The notes: generated from the letters alone by a model not told the origin. A stretch of DNA of 64,000 bases from Candidatus Poribacteria bacterium (GCA_026004875.1 BPJZ01000006.1:78140-142139); one strand, 5' to 3'; counted from the stretch's first letter, positions 8,147-18,728 are shown. Program-made: numbers and translations.

Positions 8147-11100
8147 ATGAACTCACGGCTGTTGATCCTGCTGGCGGGGTTTGGACTGATCGGCTTTTTG
8201 CTGTTTCCTCGACCGGAGCCGGTGCCCGGGCCCCGCCTCGTGGAGTGGGTTCCCACCGCCCGAAAGGTCGAAGGGGAGCCGCTCCACTTTCCGCAGGTCT
8301 TTCGGACCGAACCGATCTATGAGACTTACGACTTAGGGTTTTTGTATCGAATTGATCGCGTTCAGGTGAGTTTTGAGCAGCCGGACGAGCGAGGCCCCAA
8401 GCAGTTTGAGGTGCTGGTCAGTCCAACCCGCGAGGGGGAGTACCAGCGGGCGCTGACGTTTCGAAGCGCTTCCCGCTCCTACCCTTGGAGCGTCCAGCGG
8501 CTTCCGGTCGCCGTCGAGGCTCGCTGGGTGCAGGTGGTGGTCAACGACTGGTTCAGCGATCGGCCCCAAATCCGTGAGGTCCGGGTCGGCCCCAGCTACC
8601 GACTGGATTGGAACCCGATCGTTGCGATCCGGACCTCCCATTACGGCGCGGCGGCACACCTGCTGATGGACGGGCTGCGCGGAGACGGCTCCAAGTGGAG
8701 CGGCGCCGAAGTCCGAGAGGAAACGGTCGAGCAGGACGGACAACGGCACACGGTGCCCCGCCTCGCGGCACCCAAAGGACCGGTGTGGGTCCTGGCCGAT
8801 CTTGGTGGTCCTCAATCGGTATTGGGGTTCCGGATCACCACCAACGGCCCAGACACCAACGTCCGGCGGTTTGCCGTTCGGTACAGCCTGGATGGGCGGG
8901 CCTTTCCTCAGCTGTACCTCTCTGGAGAGCTCCCCGACAGCTCCCAGGAGGTCCAGGTCCTTCTGGAGGAGCCGATTTCCGCCCGCTTCCTTCGGGTCGA
9001 GCTGTTAGAGTGGTACGGGGAGTATCCGGAGTTGGAGGAGGTCGAGGTCTTTACCAGGCGGTACCGTCCCTACACCGGTCCGGTGGAGCCGATGGCCGGT
9101 GGACAGTACAACCCGGTGTTGATCCGCTACGACAACTGCGGTGTGGACAATCGCCGTTCGCCCCATCTCGTTCAAGGGTATCCGTTCGACCGGGGGGAGG
9201 GGGACCCTTCCCTCCGGTACGCTTGGCGGCCAAACGAAGAGATCGGAGGAGAGGCCCCCGAAACACTCCGGACCTTTGCCTATCACTACGACGCCATCCG
9301 CCTTCGCTATACCAATCTTGACTCCAGCCGGCTCCACTGGCTGCAACTAAACGCGCTCCAGAACCAAGGGGGCGGGAGGGTTCAGAGCGTTCTCGTGGAC
9401 GGCTATCTGCTCGTTCCTGAGTGGGCGGTTCCGGAGCAGGCTGCGGAGCCGCTGACGCTCTACGTTCCGCCGGAGGCGCTTGCTGACGGGGAGATCGTCG
9501 TCGAGGTCCATCGGCTGGCCGGGCCGAACGCGGTGCTCTCGGAGGCGGCGCTTTACTCGGCGCTCCGGCCTGGGGAGGTCGCTCCGGAGGCGGATCGACC
9601 CGTCTCCAAGGCGCTCCGTGCCGATCCGGCCCCTACCGTCGACGGGGACCCGTCCGATTGGTTCCGTCGCTTCCCCCTCCCTGACTCCCAAGGGGCTCTC
9701 GAGGGCTATCTGGAGTGGAGCGCTGGGGGGCTGTACGTCCTCCTGCGCGTTCCGCAGGGGCTGGTCGCCACCCCTCGGTTTGAGGACACACTGGACCTGT
9801 TTTTGGATGCGACCTATCGCCGCTCGCCGTCGCTTTATCAGCCTGGGGACCTTCATCTGCGCTTTTATCGTTTTGGCACCGGTCAAGAGATCGCCCGGAT
9901 CGTTCCGCACTACACGACCGCGGGGCTGGCCGTGCCTGAAGGACCCCCTCGGCTTGTCACGGCCGGAGGACGACGGGGAGGAGCCTACTTCTTTGAAGCC
10001 TTCCTTCCCCGGGGGCAGCTCCTGGAGATCTGGGACCCTCAAGAGGACGGACGAATCGGATTTAATTTCATTTTCACCTCTCATCGGGGGGAACGATGGT
10101 TCCTTAGGGCGGAAAACCCGGAAGACCCACCGATCCAGTGGCAGACCGTGCGGCTGTGGGGAGCGCCGCGTGCGGAACTGCGCCTTTATGCTCAGCCGCC
10201 GCCGGGCTCCGGCGACCCGTGGAGCCGCGAACCGACGACCATCATGGACGCCGGCGATCTTCTCTGGATCGTCCTCCGGGACCCGGACGCGAGCTCGGAT
10301 CCCCAGACTGTCGAGACGGCCATCGTTGAGCTGGCCGGGGGCCTCTCTGGAGCGCGGCGACGTGTCACCCTTCAGGAGGTGGACTTCCCGCGCGTCTTAG
10401 AGGAGGGCATTCCCCGCGCTCTCGCTCGGGACAGTCAGTACTTTGCCGCTGTGGTTCCGACCGCCTTCGGGGCGGAGGAGGTCGGAGAGAACTTCCCCCT
10501 TCGAGGGGATGAGGCGCTCCTGGTGACCTATCGGGACCCGTTCGCCGATCCGGCGGGGACCGCCGCCGTGATCCCCGCCGAAATTCGGGGACGCACCGGC
10601 GTGACGGGGACCGCTCTGCTCCTAGACGAGGCGGGTCGTACGGTTGCCCAGTTTCGCGCTGGAGATCGGTTGATCCTTCGGGTGGAGGACCCCGACCTAG
10701 ACGTGGAACTTCCTCCGCCCCCACCTGCCGAGGAGGGCCAACCTTCGCCCCCTCGAACGATCACGGTGATCCTCCGCGCCCGAAGCGTGGACGCGACCGA
10801 GCCTTACGATCTGCTCTCGCCGGTGCTTGTCGAACGGGAACCTGGGGTCTTTGTAGGGGAGGTCCAAACGGAGTACTCCACCGACCCCAATCCTGAGGAT
10901 CAGGTGCTCCAGGTCGTCGGGACTCAGGAGGTCCAGCTCGTCTACCTGGACCGGATTCAGGAGACAGGCCGGACGCGCGTTCCGATGGTGGTCACCGCGC
11001 GGGTGGCCATCGGTGCGACGGCGCAGCTCCGGATTCGGACGCCGCGGGGGAACTTCCCGCCGCCGGGAGAGGCGGTGCTCTTTCGGGCGGGGACGCCGTT

Positions 11101-13864
11101 GATTGTCGCCCTCCAGGACGAGGATTTGAACCGCAATCCTTCTGAGCCGGATCGGACGACCGTCCTTGTCCGGGCCGAGCGAACGGGCGATCGCTTGGAG
11201 CTGGATCTGGCGGAGGCCGAACCGGACTCCGGGCAGTTGCTGGGTCTGGTGGAGACTCGATACGGAGAGACGGCGGACCCGGAGAACGCCGTCCTCGAAG
11301 TGGTGGGCAACGATCGGGTGTGGGTGGAGTACGTAGATGCGCTCCAAGGCTCAGGCGCCACGCGGGTTCCGGTCGTTGCCGAGGGACGAGTCGCCGTCGG
11401 CAACGACGGAACGCTCGCCTTTGTCGGCGCCGACTACACCCGAGTCGTCTCACGGGTGAACCCGACGGACGTGCTCTTTTTGCGCGTCGAGGACCCCGAC
11501 GAGTCGGGGGAGCGGGTTCCCATTCAGCTTTCTGCGTCCCAGACGGGCGATCGGGAGACGGTCTGGCTTCAGCAGGCTTCCGGCGTGGGAGTTCTTTACG
11601 TCGGTTCTGTGCCTACGGCGTACGGGCGCGAGGCCGTCGCTGGAGACGGCGTTTTGCACGTGGTCGGCGGCGATCGGATTCAGGCTTTCTATACCGACGC
11701 GCTTCGAGCTTCGGGGGAGACGGATCGAACGGTCGTTGCTCAGGTGACCGTCAACGTCGGCGCCGATGGGGTGTTGGAGGTCTACCGTCCCGTTCTTGGG
11801 GGATCGCCGGTTCCGGTCGGACCGTTGTTCCGCGCTGGCGAGACGCTCCTGATTGAGGTCCGTGATCCCGACCTGAACGCGCTCAGCGAAGTGATCGAGC
11901 AGACGACCGTTCAGGTCTGGGACCGCTCGACGGGCGATCGACTCGATGTACCGCTTCGGGAGACCAGCGGAAACAGCGGAATCTTTCAAGGGACGCTGAT
12001 CACCGAGTATCACACGAGCGCCCTTCGGGATGCCGTCCTCCAGGTGTCTCAGGATAGCGTGGTCACGGTGCAGTATGTGGACGCGATCCGTTCCACCGGA
12101 GCGGTGCAGGTGCCGATCCAGCGTCACCTGGGCCTGGAGCTGGGCACGCGCGGGGAGCTTCATCTGCTGACGCTGGACGGAAGCCGTGAATTGGCGACGT
12201 TCGGACCAGGCGATTCGATTCTTGTCCGCGTGGTAGACCGCGATCTGAACCAGGATGCCCGCTTTGCGGAGACGGCGTCGGTCTGGGTCGAGGGGAGCCG
12301 CTGGGGGGACGCCTTGGAGCTCCCGCTCCGTGAGACGGGTCCCAACACCGGCGTCTTTGAGGCGCGACTGGTTGCCGAACGGACCGCCGACGCCGATCGA
12401 GTCCGGCGCGACGACTTGGTGCTCCAGGTGGGGGACGGAGAGGTCGTGACGGTCGTCTACGTGGATGCGCTGGATAAAACCGGCGAGCCGAACGTCGCCT
12501 ACGCGCGGCGGGTCGTCTTCTCAACGGGGAGCGAACGGACGTTGCTACTGACCGATGCGGCCGGACGGGAAAGGGGCCTCTTCCGTGCCGGAGAGACGCT
12601 GTTTCTGGAGCTCCGCGATCCGCTCCGGCTGATCTCCACGCAGCTTCCCTCTCCCGTTGTTGAGGTCTCCGGAAGCCGGACCGGCGATCGGCTTTCCCTC
12701 ACCTTGGAGCCCGATCCTCAGGAGCCGGGCCGTTATTTGGGTCAGTTTCCCACCGCCTACGGGGTTGCCGCGCGGGAGAACGCGGTTTTAGAGGTCCAAG
12801 GTGGGGAGGAGGTGTTTGTCCGGTACCGGTCTCCGGACGGAAGCGAGCTAGCGGCCTTGGCCCTGGTGGCGCGAGGCGTGCGAGCGCGAGTGAGCGTCGT
12901 CCGGGAGGACGGATCCCCCCTGGTCGTCCTGACGCCTGGCGAGGTCCTCGGGGTACGGGTAGAAGATCCGGACCAAAACGCACAGGCCACCGAGCGAGAG
13001 CGGGTCCACGTTGAGATATTCGTCGCGGAGACGGCCTCTCCCTTTACGATGGCCTTGGAGGAGACCGAGCCGGATTCTGGTCTCTTTCAGGGCACCGTCG
13101 GAACGATCCTCGGGGCTCACGAGGAGGGCGGGGATGCCCTTGTGCTCCTGGGCGGGGAGACGCTCCGGATCGCTTATCTCGACCCTCTGGTCGAGACCGG
13201 AGCGACCAACGTCGAAGTGGTAGCCACCTGTCCGGTGCGGCGGGTGCTGTTTGCGCCCTTTGTGGAGACTGGGCCGATTCTGGACGGCTATCCGGAGGGA
13301 TGGCCGTTGACCTATGGTGTTCGCACGCCGGAGCGTGGAGCCCTCCTCTGGGCGCTTTGGGATCGGGAGGCGCTCTACCTCTTCGTTCAGGTGAACCGGT
13401 CCGATCCGATCGTTCGGGACGTCACCCGTTGGTACGAAGGCTCCGACGCCCTTGAGCTTCACCTAAGCCCGCTCCGCGGAGAGGAGGTCCGCCCCGAGCA
13501 TCTGGACGACCCGTTAACGGCCTCGGAGTACGTCTTCTGGATCTGCCCAAAAGGCGGCGGTCCTCAGGGGGACCGCCCCTATGTGGGCCAAGCGCGTCCG
13601 GTGCTCCAGTACAACGTTCGGCGGGTCTCGGTTGCCGCGCGAATTCGGGAGGGGGCCTACTTTCTGGAGATACGCATCCCGTTTGCCGAGGCGCTAGGAG
13701 GGTTCGATCCGTGGGTCTCCCGGCGGCGGGACCGGTTGGCCTTTAACTTCCTTCTCTATCGCTCCAAAGGCCCGCAGCAGTGGTGGGCCGAACCGCCGGC
13801 GGACGGCGTTCCATCCAGCTGGGGCGGAATGCTCTATCTGGTTCGCCCGGAAGAGAGTGAATGA
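8147..13864 (+). CDS. giant multidomain surface protein with eight tandem domains and CBM9-like ends
   Basis: The protein has 1905 residues. An N-terminal hydrophobic anchor or signal (about 4-20) is followed by two discoidin (F5/8 type C)-like domains (about 30-310) and a further beta-sandwich-like region. A CBM9/DOMON-like domain follows (about 490-690; VDGDPSDW...EDTLDLFLDA). Then come eight diverged repeats of about 115-140 residues, starting near 681, 822, 959, 1088, 1209, 1337, 1464 and 1581. Each has an FRAGxxLxLxVxDPDLN-like opening, an ETxPNTGxFxG-like middle and an ending like VxVxYVDAL..TG. A second CBM9-like domain closes the protein (about 1696-1905; ILDGYPEGW...SDALELHLS). Such modules typically bind glycans or mediate contacts, and export is likely. 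No catalytic motif is visible. Confidence 0.8.
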   Translation: MNSRLLILLAGFGLIGFLLFPRPEPVPGPRLVEWVPTARKVEGEPLHFPQVFRTEPIYETYDLGFLYRIDRVQVSFEQPDERGPKQFEVLVSPTREGEYQRALTFRSASRSYPWSVQRLPVAVEARWVQVVVNDWFSDRPQIREVRVGPSYRLDWNPIVAIRTSHYGAAAHLLMDGLRGDGSKWSGAEVREETVEQDGQRHTVPRLAAPKGPVWVLADLGGPQSVLGFRITTNGPDTNVRRFAVRYSLDGRAFPQLYLSGELPDSSQEVQVLLEEPISARFLRVELLEWYGEYPELEEVEVFTRRYRPYTGPVEPMAGGQYNPVLIRYDNCGVDNRRSPHLVQGYPFDRGEGDPSLRYAWRPNEEIGGEAPETLRTFAYHYDAIRLRYTNLDSSRLHWLQLNALQNQGGGRVQSVLVDGYLLVPEWAVPEQAAEPLTLYVPPEALADGEIVVEVHRLAGPNAVLSEAALYSALRPGEVAPEADRPVSKALRADPAPTVDGDPSDWFRRFPLPDSQGALEGYLEWSAGGLYVLLRVPQGLVATPRFEDTLDLFLDATYRRSPSLYQPGDLHLRFYRFGTGQEIARIVPHYTTAGLAVPEGPPRLVTAGGRRGGAYFFEAFLPRGQLLEIWDPQEDGRIGFNFIFTSHRGERWFLRAENPEDPPIQWQTVRLWGAPRAELRLYAQPPPGSGDPWSREPTTIMDAGDLLWIVLRDPDASSDPQTVETAIVELAGGLSGARRRVTLQEVDFPRVLEEGIPRALARDSQYFAAVVPTAFGAEEVGENFPLRGDEALLVTYRDPFADPAGTAAVIPAEIRGRTGVTGTALLLDEAGRTVAQFRAGDRLILRVEDPDLDVELPPPPPAEEGQPSPPRTITVILRARSVDATEPYDLLSPVLVEREPGVFVGEVQTEYSTDPNPEDQVLQVVGTQEVQLVYLDRIQETGRTRVPMVVTARVAIGATAQLRIRTPRGNFPPPGEAVLFRAGTPLIVALQDEDLNRNPSEPDRTTVLVRAERTGDRLELDLAEAEPDSGQLLGLVETRYGETADPENAVLEVVGNDRVWVEYVDALQGSGATRVPVVAEGRVAVGNDGTLAFVGADYTRVVSRVNPTDVLFLRVEDPDESGERVPIQLSASQTGDRETVWLQQASGVGVLYVGSVPTAYGREAVAGDGVLHVVGGDRIQAFYTDALRASGETDRTVVAQVTVNVGADGVLEVYRPVLGGSPVPVGPLFRAGETLLIEVRDPDLNALSEVIEQTTVQVWDRSTGDRLDVPLRETSGNSGIFQGTLITEYHTSALRDAVLQVSQDSVVTVQYVDAIRSTGAVQVPIQRHLGLELGTRGELHLLTLDGSRELATFGPGDSILVRVVDRDLNQDARFAETASVWVEGSRWGDALELPLRETGPNTGVFEARLVAERTADADRVRRDDLVLQVGDGEVVTVVYVDALDKTGEPNVAYARRVVFSTGSERTLLLTDAAGRERGLFRAGETLFLELRDPLRLISTQLPSPVVEVSGSRTGDRLSLTLEPDPQEPGRYLGQFPTAYGVAARENAVLEVQGGEEVFVRYRSPDGSELAALALVARGVRARVSVVREDGSPLVVLTPGEVLGVRVEDPDQNAQATERERVHVEIFVAETASPFTMALEETEPDSGLFQGTVGTILGAHEEGGDALVLLGGETLRIAYLDPLVETGATNVEVVATCPVRRVLFAPFVETGPILDGYPEGWPLTYGVRTPERGALLWALWDREALYLFVQVNRSDPIVRDVTRWYEGSDALELHLSPLRGEEVRPEHLDDPLTASEYVFWICPKGGGPQGDRPYVGQARPVLQYNVRRVSVAARIREGAYFLEIRIPFAEALGGFDPWVSRRRDRLAFNFLLYRSKGPQQWWAEPPADGVPSSWGGMLYLVRPEESE

Positions 13865-13880
13865 GGCAAAGGGGACCGGT

Positions 13881-14837
13881 TCAACCCCTCCGCTGCCGGA
13901 GCACGATTTCGGGCAGGTCCTCCTCCCGACGGACGGCCAACAGATTGATGTGCCCGTATCGCTCAGCGCGGCGGAGCGCCTCTTGTCGGTCCACCGGAAT
14001 CGGCTGCCGACGCTCGGCCTTCTCATGAGAGATGTGGTAAAGCCGGAATCCGAGCCCCTCTACCTGGGTCAAGTACTCTTCTGGCCGGACCCCAAAGGCG
14101 ATCAGATCGGCCGGCTCCAACTCGGTGATCAGCACTAGCTCCGGACTGGACGCCAAGAGCCGTTCGGCGCCGCGCAGAACGAGCGGCTCAGCCCCTTGAA
14201 CGTCCATCTTGAGGAGGCGAACGGCGGGGGGGCTCCCTTTGAAGAACGCGTCTAGGGAGGTCACGGTGACGACAACGGGGACGGCGTCCGGCTCTCCAGC
14301 GTGCAGATGGTGATATCCGCTGGCGCGGGGGGAAAGATAGAACTCTGCCGTTCCTGGCCGATCGGCGACGGCAAACGGAACCGCCCGAGCGTGGCTGAAT
14401 CCGTTGCGCTCGAGGTTCTGGCGGAGTAATTGAAAGGTCTCCGGCGCCGGCTCAAAGGCGAACACCCGACCCTGAGGGCCAACGGCGCGGGCCATGATCA
14501 CCGCAAAGCATCCGCAGTTGGCCCCCAAGTCCAGCGCCACGTCCCCTGGGCGCAGGTAGGCTTCACAAAGCGCCACCTCGGGGTCGTTGTACTCGGTTCC
14601 CATCAGAAGAGGCAGATGGGTCCAGTCATCGGCGTCGATCAGGAGAGGGATGCCGTGGTAGTTCACTTCGACGATCCCGTGTGGGCGAAGCGCCTGGAGC
14701 AGGTTCCGGTAGAGCGCTCCCAGGATCGGTCGGCTGGCCAGTCCGCGGCCGTGTCGGCCGCCGATCAGACGTTTTCCCCATCGAAAGAGCCGAAATAGGG
14801 CCGTTCGCATGCTCGGGAGCCCCTTGTGAAATGGCAT
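13881..14837 (-). CDS. FkbM-family SAM-dependent methyltransferase
   Basis: The protein has up to 318 residues. The SAM-binding motif I is ALDLGANCGCF, followed by VFAFEPAPETF, the usual acidic motif II. The C-terminal half contains RLLKMDVQGAEPLVLRGA, the FkbM hallmark. FkbM enzymes mostly O-methylate sugars or polyketides, often within surface-glycan pathways. The substrate here is unknown. The longest start is ATG 14837; ATG 14810 (MRTALFRLFRW) has AAGGGG upstream and is a reasonable alternative. The gene runs convergently with the surface-protein block, ends 16 bases from it, and is divergent from the YCF48-like gene. Confidence 0.9.
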   Translation of the reverse strand: MPFHKGLPSMRTALFRLFRWGKRLIGGRHGRGLASRPILGALYRNLLQALRPHGIVEVNYHGIPLLIDADDWTHLPLLMGTEYNDPEVALCEAYLRPGDVALDLGANCGCFAVIMARAVGPQGRVFAFEPAPETFQLLRQNLERNGFSHARAVPFAVADRPGTAEFYLSPRASGYHHLHAGEPDAVPVVVTVTSLDAFFKGSPPAVRLLKMDVQGAEPLVLRGAERLLASSPELVLITELEPADLIAFGVRPEEYLTQVEGLGFRLYHISHEKAERRQPIPVDRQEALRRAERYGHINLLAVRREEDLPEIVLRQRRG

Positions 14838-15020
14838 TTCCAGCGCGCCCCGTCCCCAGCAGATGCTAGAGGAGCCGCTCCTGAGAAGGCAAGTTCTTTG
14901 CTATGCTCTGGACTGTGCCGGATTTGCTTCATCTTGTCGCTCGGCTGGTGCGTCTAGTGAGAGTAGGCGGCTGGAGTCGAGAGAATCCCGACACTAAGAG
15001 CGATTGGGAGCGCAGAGAAC

Positions 15021-18000
15021 ATGTGGCGATGGGGTCTGATCGGGTTGGCACTTCTGGGCGCGCTGTTTGGCGGCTGTGCCCGGGAACCGGTTCGCGAAGC
15101 CGACTGGGACGTGCACTTTCGGGACTTGAGCTTTCCTGATCCCCAGCACGGCTGGTTTGTTGGGGATGGGGGCTTTATCGTCCACACGCCTGACGGGGGT
15201 CGCACCTGGGTGCGCCAGGAAAGCCATACCGATGCAGACCTCTACGCTGTCGAATTCCTCAATGAGCGGGTCGGCTGGGCGGTCGGGGAACACGGCGTGG
15301 TGCTGGTGACCACCGACGGCGGTCAGTGGTGGCGTCCAGTTCGAAACCGGCCGACCGGCGCTCAGTTGCGCGGCCTCTCGGTTCGGAACGCACAGACGGT
15401 TTATGTGGTCGGCGAGTCCGCTCAGATCTACTACACCGACACCGGCGCCGAGCCGCCCAATCCGCGCGTTCCCGCCTGGTATTCCGTCCCCAATCCGACC
15501 GAGTTTGCCCTGACCGACATTCAGATGGTCAACCGGCTGATCGGATACGCCACCGGCGAGATGGAGACCGTTCTCAAGACGGAGGACGGAGGGCAGAGCT
15601 GGCAGCCCCTGAGGCTCTGGTTTGAGGAGGCCCAAGATCGACTGTTGAACAATTACCACCGCGTCAAGTTCCTCGACGAGCGGATCGGCTGGGTGGTCGG
15701 AACGGACGGGTCCATCTTCAAGACGACCGACGGGGGGAGAACTTGGATCCGCCAGGAGAGCCGGATTCCCTTTAACGATCACGTTCGGTGGGCGGCAAAC
15801 GCGATCGATTTCTGGGACGAGCGGCACGGGGTCGCCGTCGCCGACGGCGGTCACATCGTCCAGACCGAAGACGGGGGGCACACCTGGAATCTGCGATCCA
15901 GCGGTTTTCAGACGCCTCTAACCGGCGTCCAGTTCACCAGTGAGCGAGAGGTCTGGGTCTGCGGCTGGTACGGCGTAGTCCTGCACTCCCAAGACGGCGG
16001 CAAGACGTGGAAGACGGTCAGCGGCGTGACCGCCCACTCGCTCGAAGCGGTCGAGTTCCTGGACGACCGACGAGCGGTGGCCGTTGGGACCGGCGGAACG
16101 CTGCTCGTCTCCGAGGACGGTGGCAAGACCTGGGTCGAGCAGAAGACCGGGCAGCGCGACACGCTCAAGAGCATCGTCTTCATCAATGAACAGGAGGGCT
16201 GGGCCGTCGGCGAGCGCGGAATTGTCATGCACACCCAGGACGGCGGGCGGACCTGGGAGTACCAAACGGCAGGGATCGGGTTTCAGCTTAACGCAGTTTA
16301 CTTTGTGGACTCCCAACGCGGCTGGGCCGTCGGCGAGCTTGGGTCTATCCTTCACACCCACGACGGCGGAAAGACCTGGGCCCCTCAGCGCTCCTTTGCC
16401 TTTGAATCGCTCCGAGCCGTCTACTTTGTGGACGATCAGCACGGCTGGGCCGTCGGATGGCCAGGAGCGGTCTACCGGACGACCAACGGTGGACTCAAGT
16501 GGGAGAAACAGGAGGTCAACACCTTCAACGAGCTGAACGGCGTCTTCTTCCTGGACGAAAACGAAGGGTGGATCGTCGGACAGTACGGCGTCATCCTTCA
16601 CACCGAGGACGGCGGCCAAACCTGGGAGTTCCAAGCCAGTCCCACTTCGGAGAACTTGAACAAGGTGTACTTCCTCAACCGCGATTGGGGGGTGATCATC
16701 GGCGACAAGGGGACCGTCCTGACGACGACCAACGGCGGCCAAACCTGGAAGCAACAGGTCAGTGGCACCGAAAAGGATCTCTTGGCGTTGAGCGTCTCTC
16801 GAAGTGGGCTGCTGGCCGTCGGGCGGGGCGGCGTAGTGATGCGTTACTCCCCCGATCTGGTGCCTTCGGAGGTGGATGTTGAGGAGCTAATCGCTCAGGT
16901 GGAGGAGACCCGTCGGAGCCGGCCCCGACCTCGACCGGTCCCGACGGAGGACGGCGGTTGGGTGCTGGTTCGGCAGGCCTCCTGGCCGACCGAGTTCCAG
17001 TCGATCGCCTTTGTGGATCGAGATCACGGTTGGGCGGTCGGGACTAACGGCGTGATCGCCGCGACGACCGACGGGGGAAAAACCTGGACGCCGCAGCGGA
17101 CGGACACCAAAGCTCGATTAGATCGCGTCCTCTTTGCCGATCTCCAGCACGGGTGGGCCTTTGGGGTCGACGGAACGCTCCTGCGCACCGAGGACGGGGG
17201 GAAGACCTGGGAGCGGGTTTCCCTTCCCGGCGTCCGGCGGGTTGGAAGCGTCTTCGCCTGGGACGCTCAGCGCCTCTGGGCCACTGTCGGCGGTGGGGAG
17301 ATACTCCGCTCCGAGGATGGGGGGAGGACCTGGGAGCGGGTGAACACGCGAGCGACCAATGCGCCGCTTCGGGACGTGTGGTTCGTCTCTCCCCAAGAAG
17401 GGTGGGCAGTCGGCCCTCAGCGGAACGAGGGCGGATTGATCCTCCACACGACCGACGGGGGCCGTCACTGGGAGATCGTCCTCAAGCCGGAGTTCGCTCC
17501 AACGACGATCTTCTTCTTTTCCCCAGAGCGGGGGTTTGCGCTCTCCTCCTCCGGCGACCTGCTGGCCACACAGGACGGCGGGAAGACCTGGGAGCCGCTC
17601 CCTCGACGGCGGCTGTTGGGCGTTCAGGAGGTGGTCGTCCTCGACGAGCAAACGGCGATCGCCTACCAGCGGTTGGGGCGCGCCTACTTGACGACGGACG
17701 GCGGGGGCTCCTGGCGCCCGTTGACTCGAGAGGCGGCGACGGCCTTTGCGTTTGTGGACCCGCAGACCGGCTGGGCGGTTCAGGGCGCGGAGATCCGCGC
17801 CACTACCGACGGAGGAGCGACCTGGACCGTTCAGGTGGGCGGCCTTTCGAATGCGCTGCGTCACGGGCGCTTCCGAACGGCCCAAGAGGGCTGGTTGGTC
17901 GGCGAATCGGGCTTGGTGCTTTACACCGACGACGGAGGAGTGCACTGGGCGGTTCAGGCGCAGCTGGGAGAGGCCGATCTCCTACGCGCTCACTGGTCCG

Positions 18001-18728
18001 GTTCCAGGCGCGGCTTTGGATGGATCCTGGACGCTGAAGGGACGCTCTACTTTACTCCGGACGGGGACACGTGGCAGTCGATCGAGCCTCCTGCCGGTAC
18101 GGTGCGGACCCGTTATCGGTTGACCGATGCCTTCCTGCGGGGCTTTGGCGAAGTCTGGGCTGTCGGAGCTAACGGGCTGATCCTTCACAACCCGGACGGT
18201 GGGCCCTTCTGGGAGGTCCAGGAGAGCGACACCCGCGAGACACTCCGCGGCATCGCTCTGGACCGGTACGGCTACGGTTGGGCGGTAGGACCGCGCGGCT
18301 TGCTGCTCCGGACAACCACCGCCGGCCGACGCTGGTACGCTCAGGAGAGCGGGACCGGCTATCACCTGAACGCGCTAGCGGTGTTGGACACCCGCACCGG
18401 TTGGCTCGTCGGGCAGTACGGGATCATCCTTCGCACCGAGGACGGCGGTGCCCGCTGGACGCCCCAGCAGAGCCACACGACGGCAGACCTTCACGCGATT
18501 TTGGCCCTCTCCGACCAAGAGGCCTACGTGGTCGGAGACGGAGGGACAATCCTTCATACCACAGACGGGGGGAGCCACTGGAAGCACCAGCCCACCCCGA
18601 CCGAGGCGCCCCTGTACGGGATCCTCCTCGCAGAGGACGGCTCGGCGCTCTACGCCGTCGGCGAGTGGGGAGTTGTCCTCCGCGCACCGCGCGCCCAGCC
18701 GGTGGCCCAAAGGGGGCCTCAGCGCTGA
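15021..18728 (+). CDS. YCF48-like multi-propeller lipoprotein
   Basis: The protein has 1235 residues. A lipoprotein signal ends at LFGGC (Cys19), so the mature protein is predicted to be membrane-anchored. Almost all the rest is about 26 repeats of 40-50 residues with the pattern GWAVGxxGxILHTxDGGxTW, the YCF48/BNR (sialidase-type) propeller motif. One blade (about 131-150, YTDTGAEPP) and the join near 610-650 (a Pro/Arg-rich linker) are degenerate, which suggests several propellers in a row. YCF48 itself assists photosystem II assembly, but no photosynthesis gene is near, and long bacterial homologues are usually of unknown function. A role in extracytoplasmic protein binding is an inference. 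Confidence 0.85.
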   Translation: MWRWGLIGLALLGALFGGCAREPVREADWDVHFRDLSFPDPQHGWFVGDGGFIVHTPDGGRTWVRQESHTDADLYAVEFLNERVGWAVGEHGVVLVTTDGGQWWRPVRNRPTGAQLRGLSVRNAQTVYVVGESAQIYYTDTGAEPPNPRVPAWYSVPNPTEFALTDIQMVNRLIGYATGEMETVLKTEDGGQSWQPLRLWFEEAQDRLLNNYHRVKFLDERIGWVVGTDGSIFKTTDGGRTWIRQESRIPFNDHVRWAANAIDFWDERHGVAVADGGHIVQTEDGGHTWNLRSSGFQTPLTGVQFTSEREVWVCGWYGVVLHSQDGGKTWKTVSGVTAHSLEAVEFLDDRRAVAVGTGGTLLVSEDGGKTWVEQKTGQRDTLKSIVFINEQEGWAVGERGIVMHTQDGGRTWEYQTAGIGFQLNAVYFVDSQRGWAVGELGSILHTHDGGKTWAPQRSFAFESLRAVYFVDDQHGWAVGWPGAVYRTTNGGLKWEKQEVNTFNELNGVFFLDENEGWIVGQYGVILHTEDGGQTWEFQASPTSENLNKVYFLNRDWGVIIGDKGTVLTTTNGGQTWKQQVSGTEKDLLALSVSRSGLLAVGRGGVVMRYSPDLVPSEVDVEELIAQVEETRRSRPRPRPVPTEDGGWVLVRQASWPTEFQSIAFVDRDHGWAVGTNGVIAATTDGGKTWTPQRTDTKARLDRVLFADLQHGWAFGVDGTLLRTEDGGKTWERVSLPGVRRVGSVFAWDAQRLWATVGGGEILRSEDGGRTWERVNTRATNAPLRDVWFVSPQEGWAVGPQRNEGGLILHTTDGGRHWEIVLKPEFAPTTIFFFSPERGFALSSSGDLLATQDGGKTWEPLPRRRLLGVQEVVVLDEQTAIAYQRLGRAYLTTDGGGSWRPLTREAATAFAFVDPQTGWAVQGAEIRATTDGGATWTVQVGGLSNALRHGRFRTAQEGWLVGESGLVLYTDDGGVHWAVQAQLGEADLLRAHWSGSRRGFGWILDAEGTLYFTPDGDTWQSIEPPAGTVRTRYRLTDAFLRGFGEVWAVGANGLILHNPDGGPFWEVQESDTRETLRGIALDRYGYGWAVGPRGLLLRTTTAGRRWYAQESGTGYHLNALAVLDTRTGWLVGQYGIILRTEDGGARWTPQQSHTTADLHAILALSDQEAYVVGDGGTILHTTDGGSHWKHQPTPTEAPLYGILLAEDGSALYAVGEWGVVLRAPRAQPVAQRGPQR

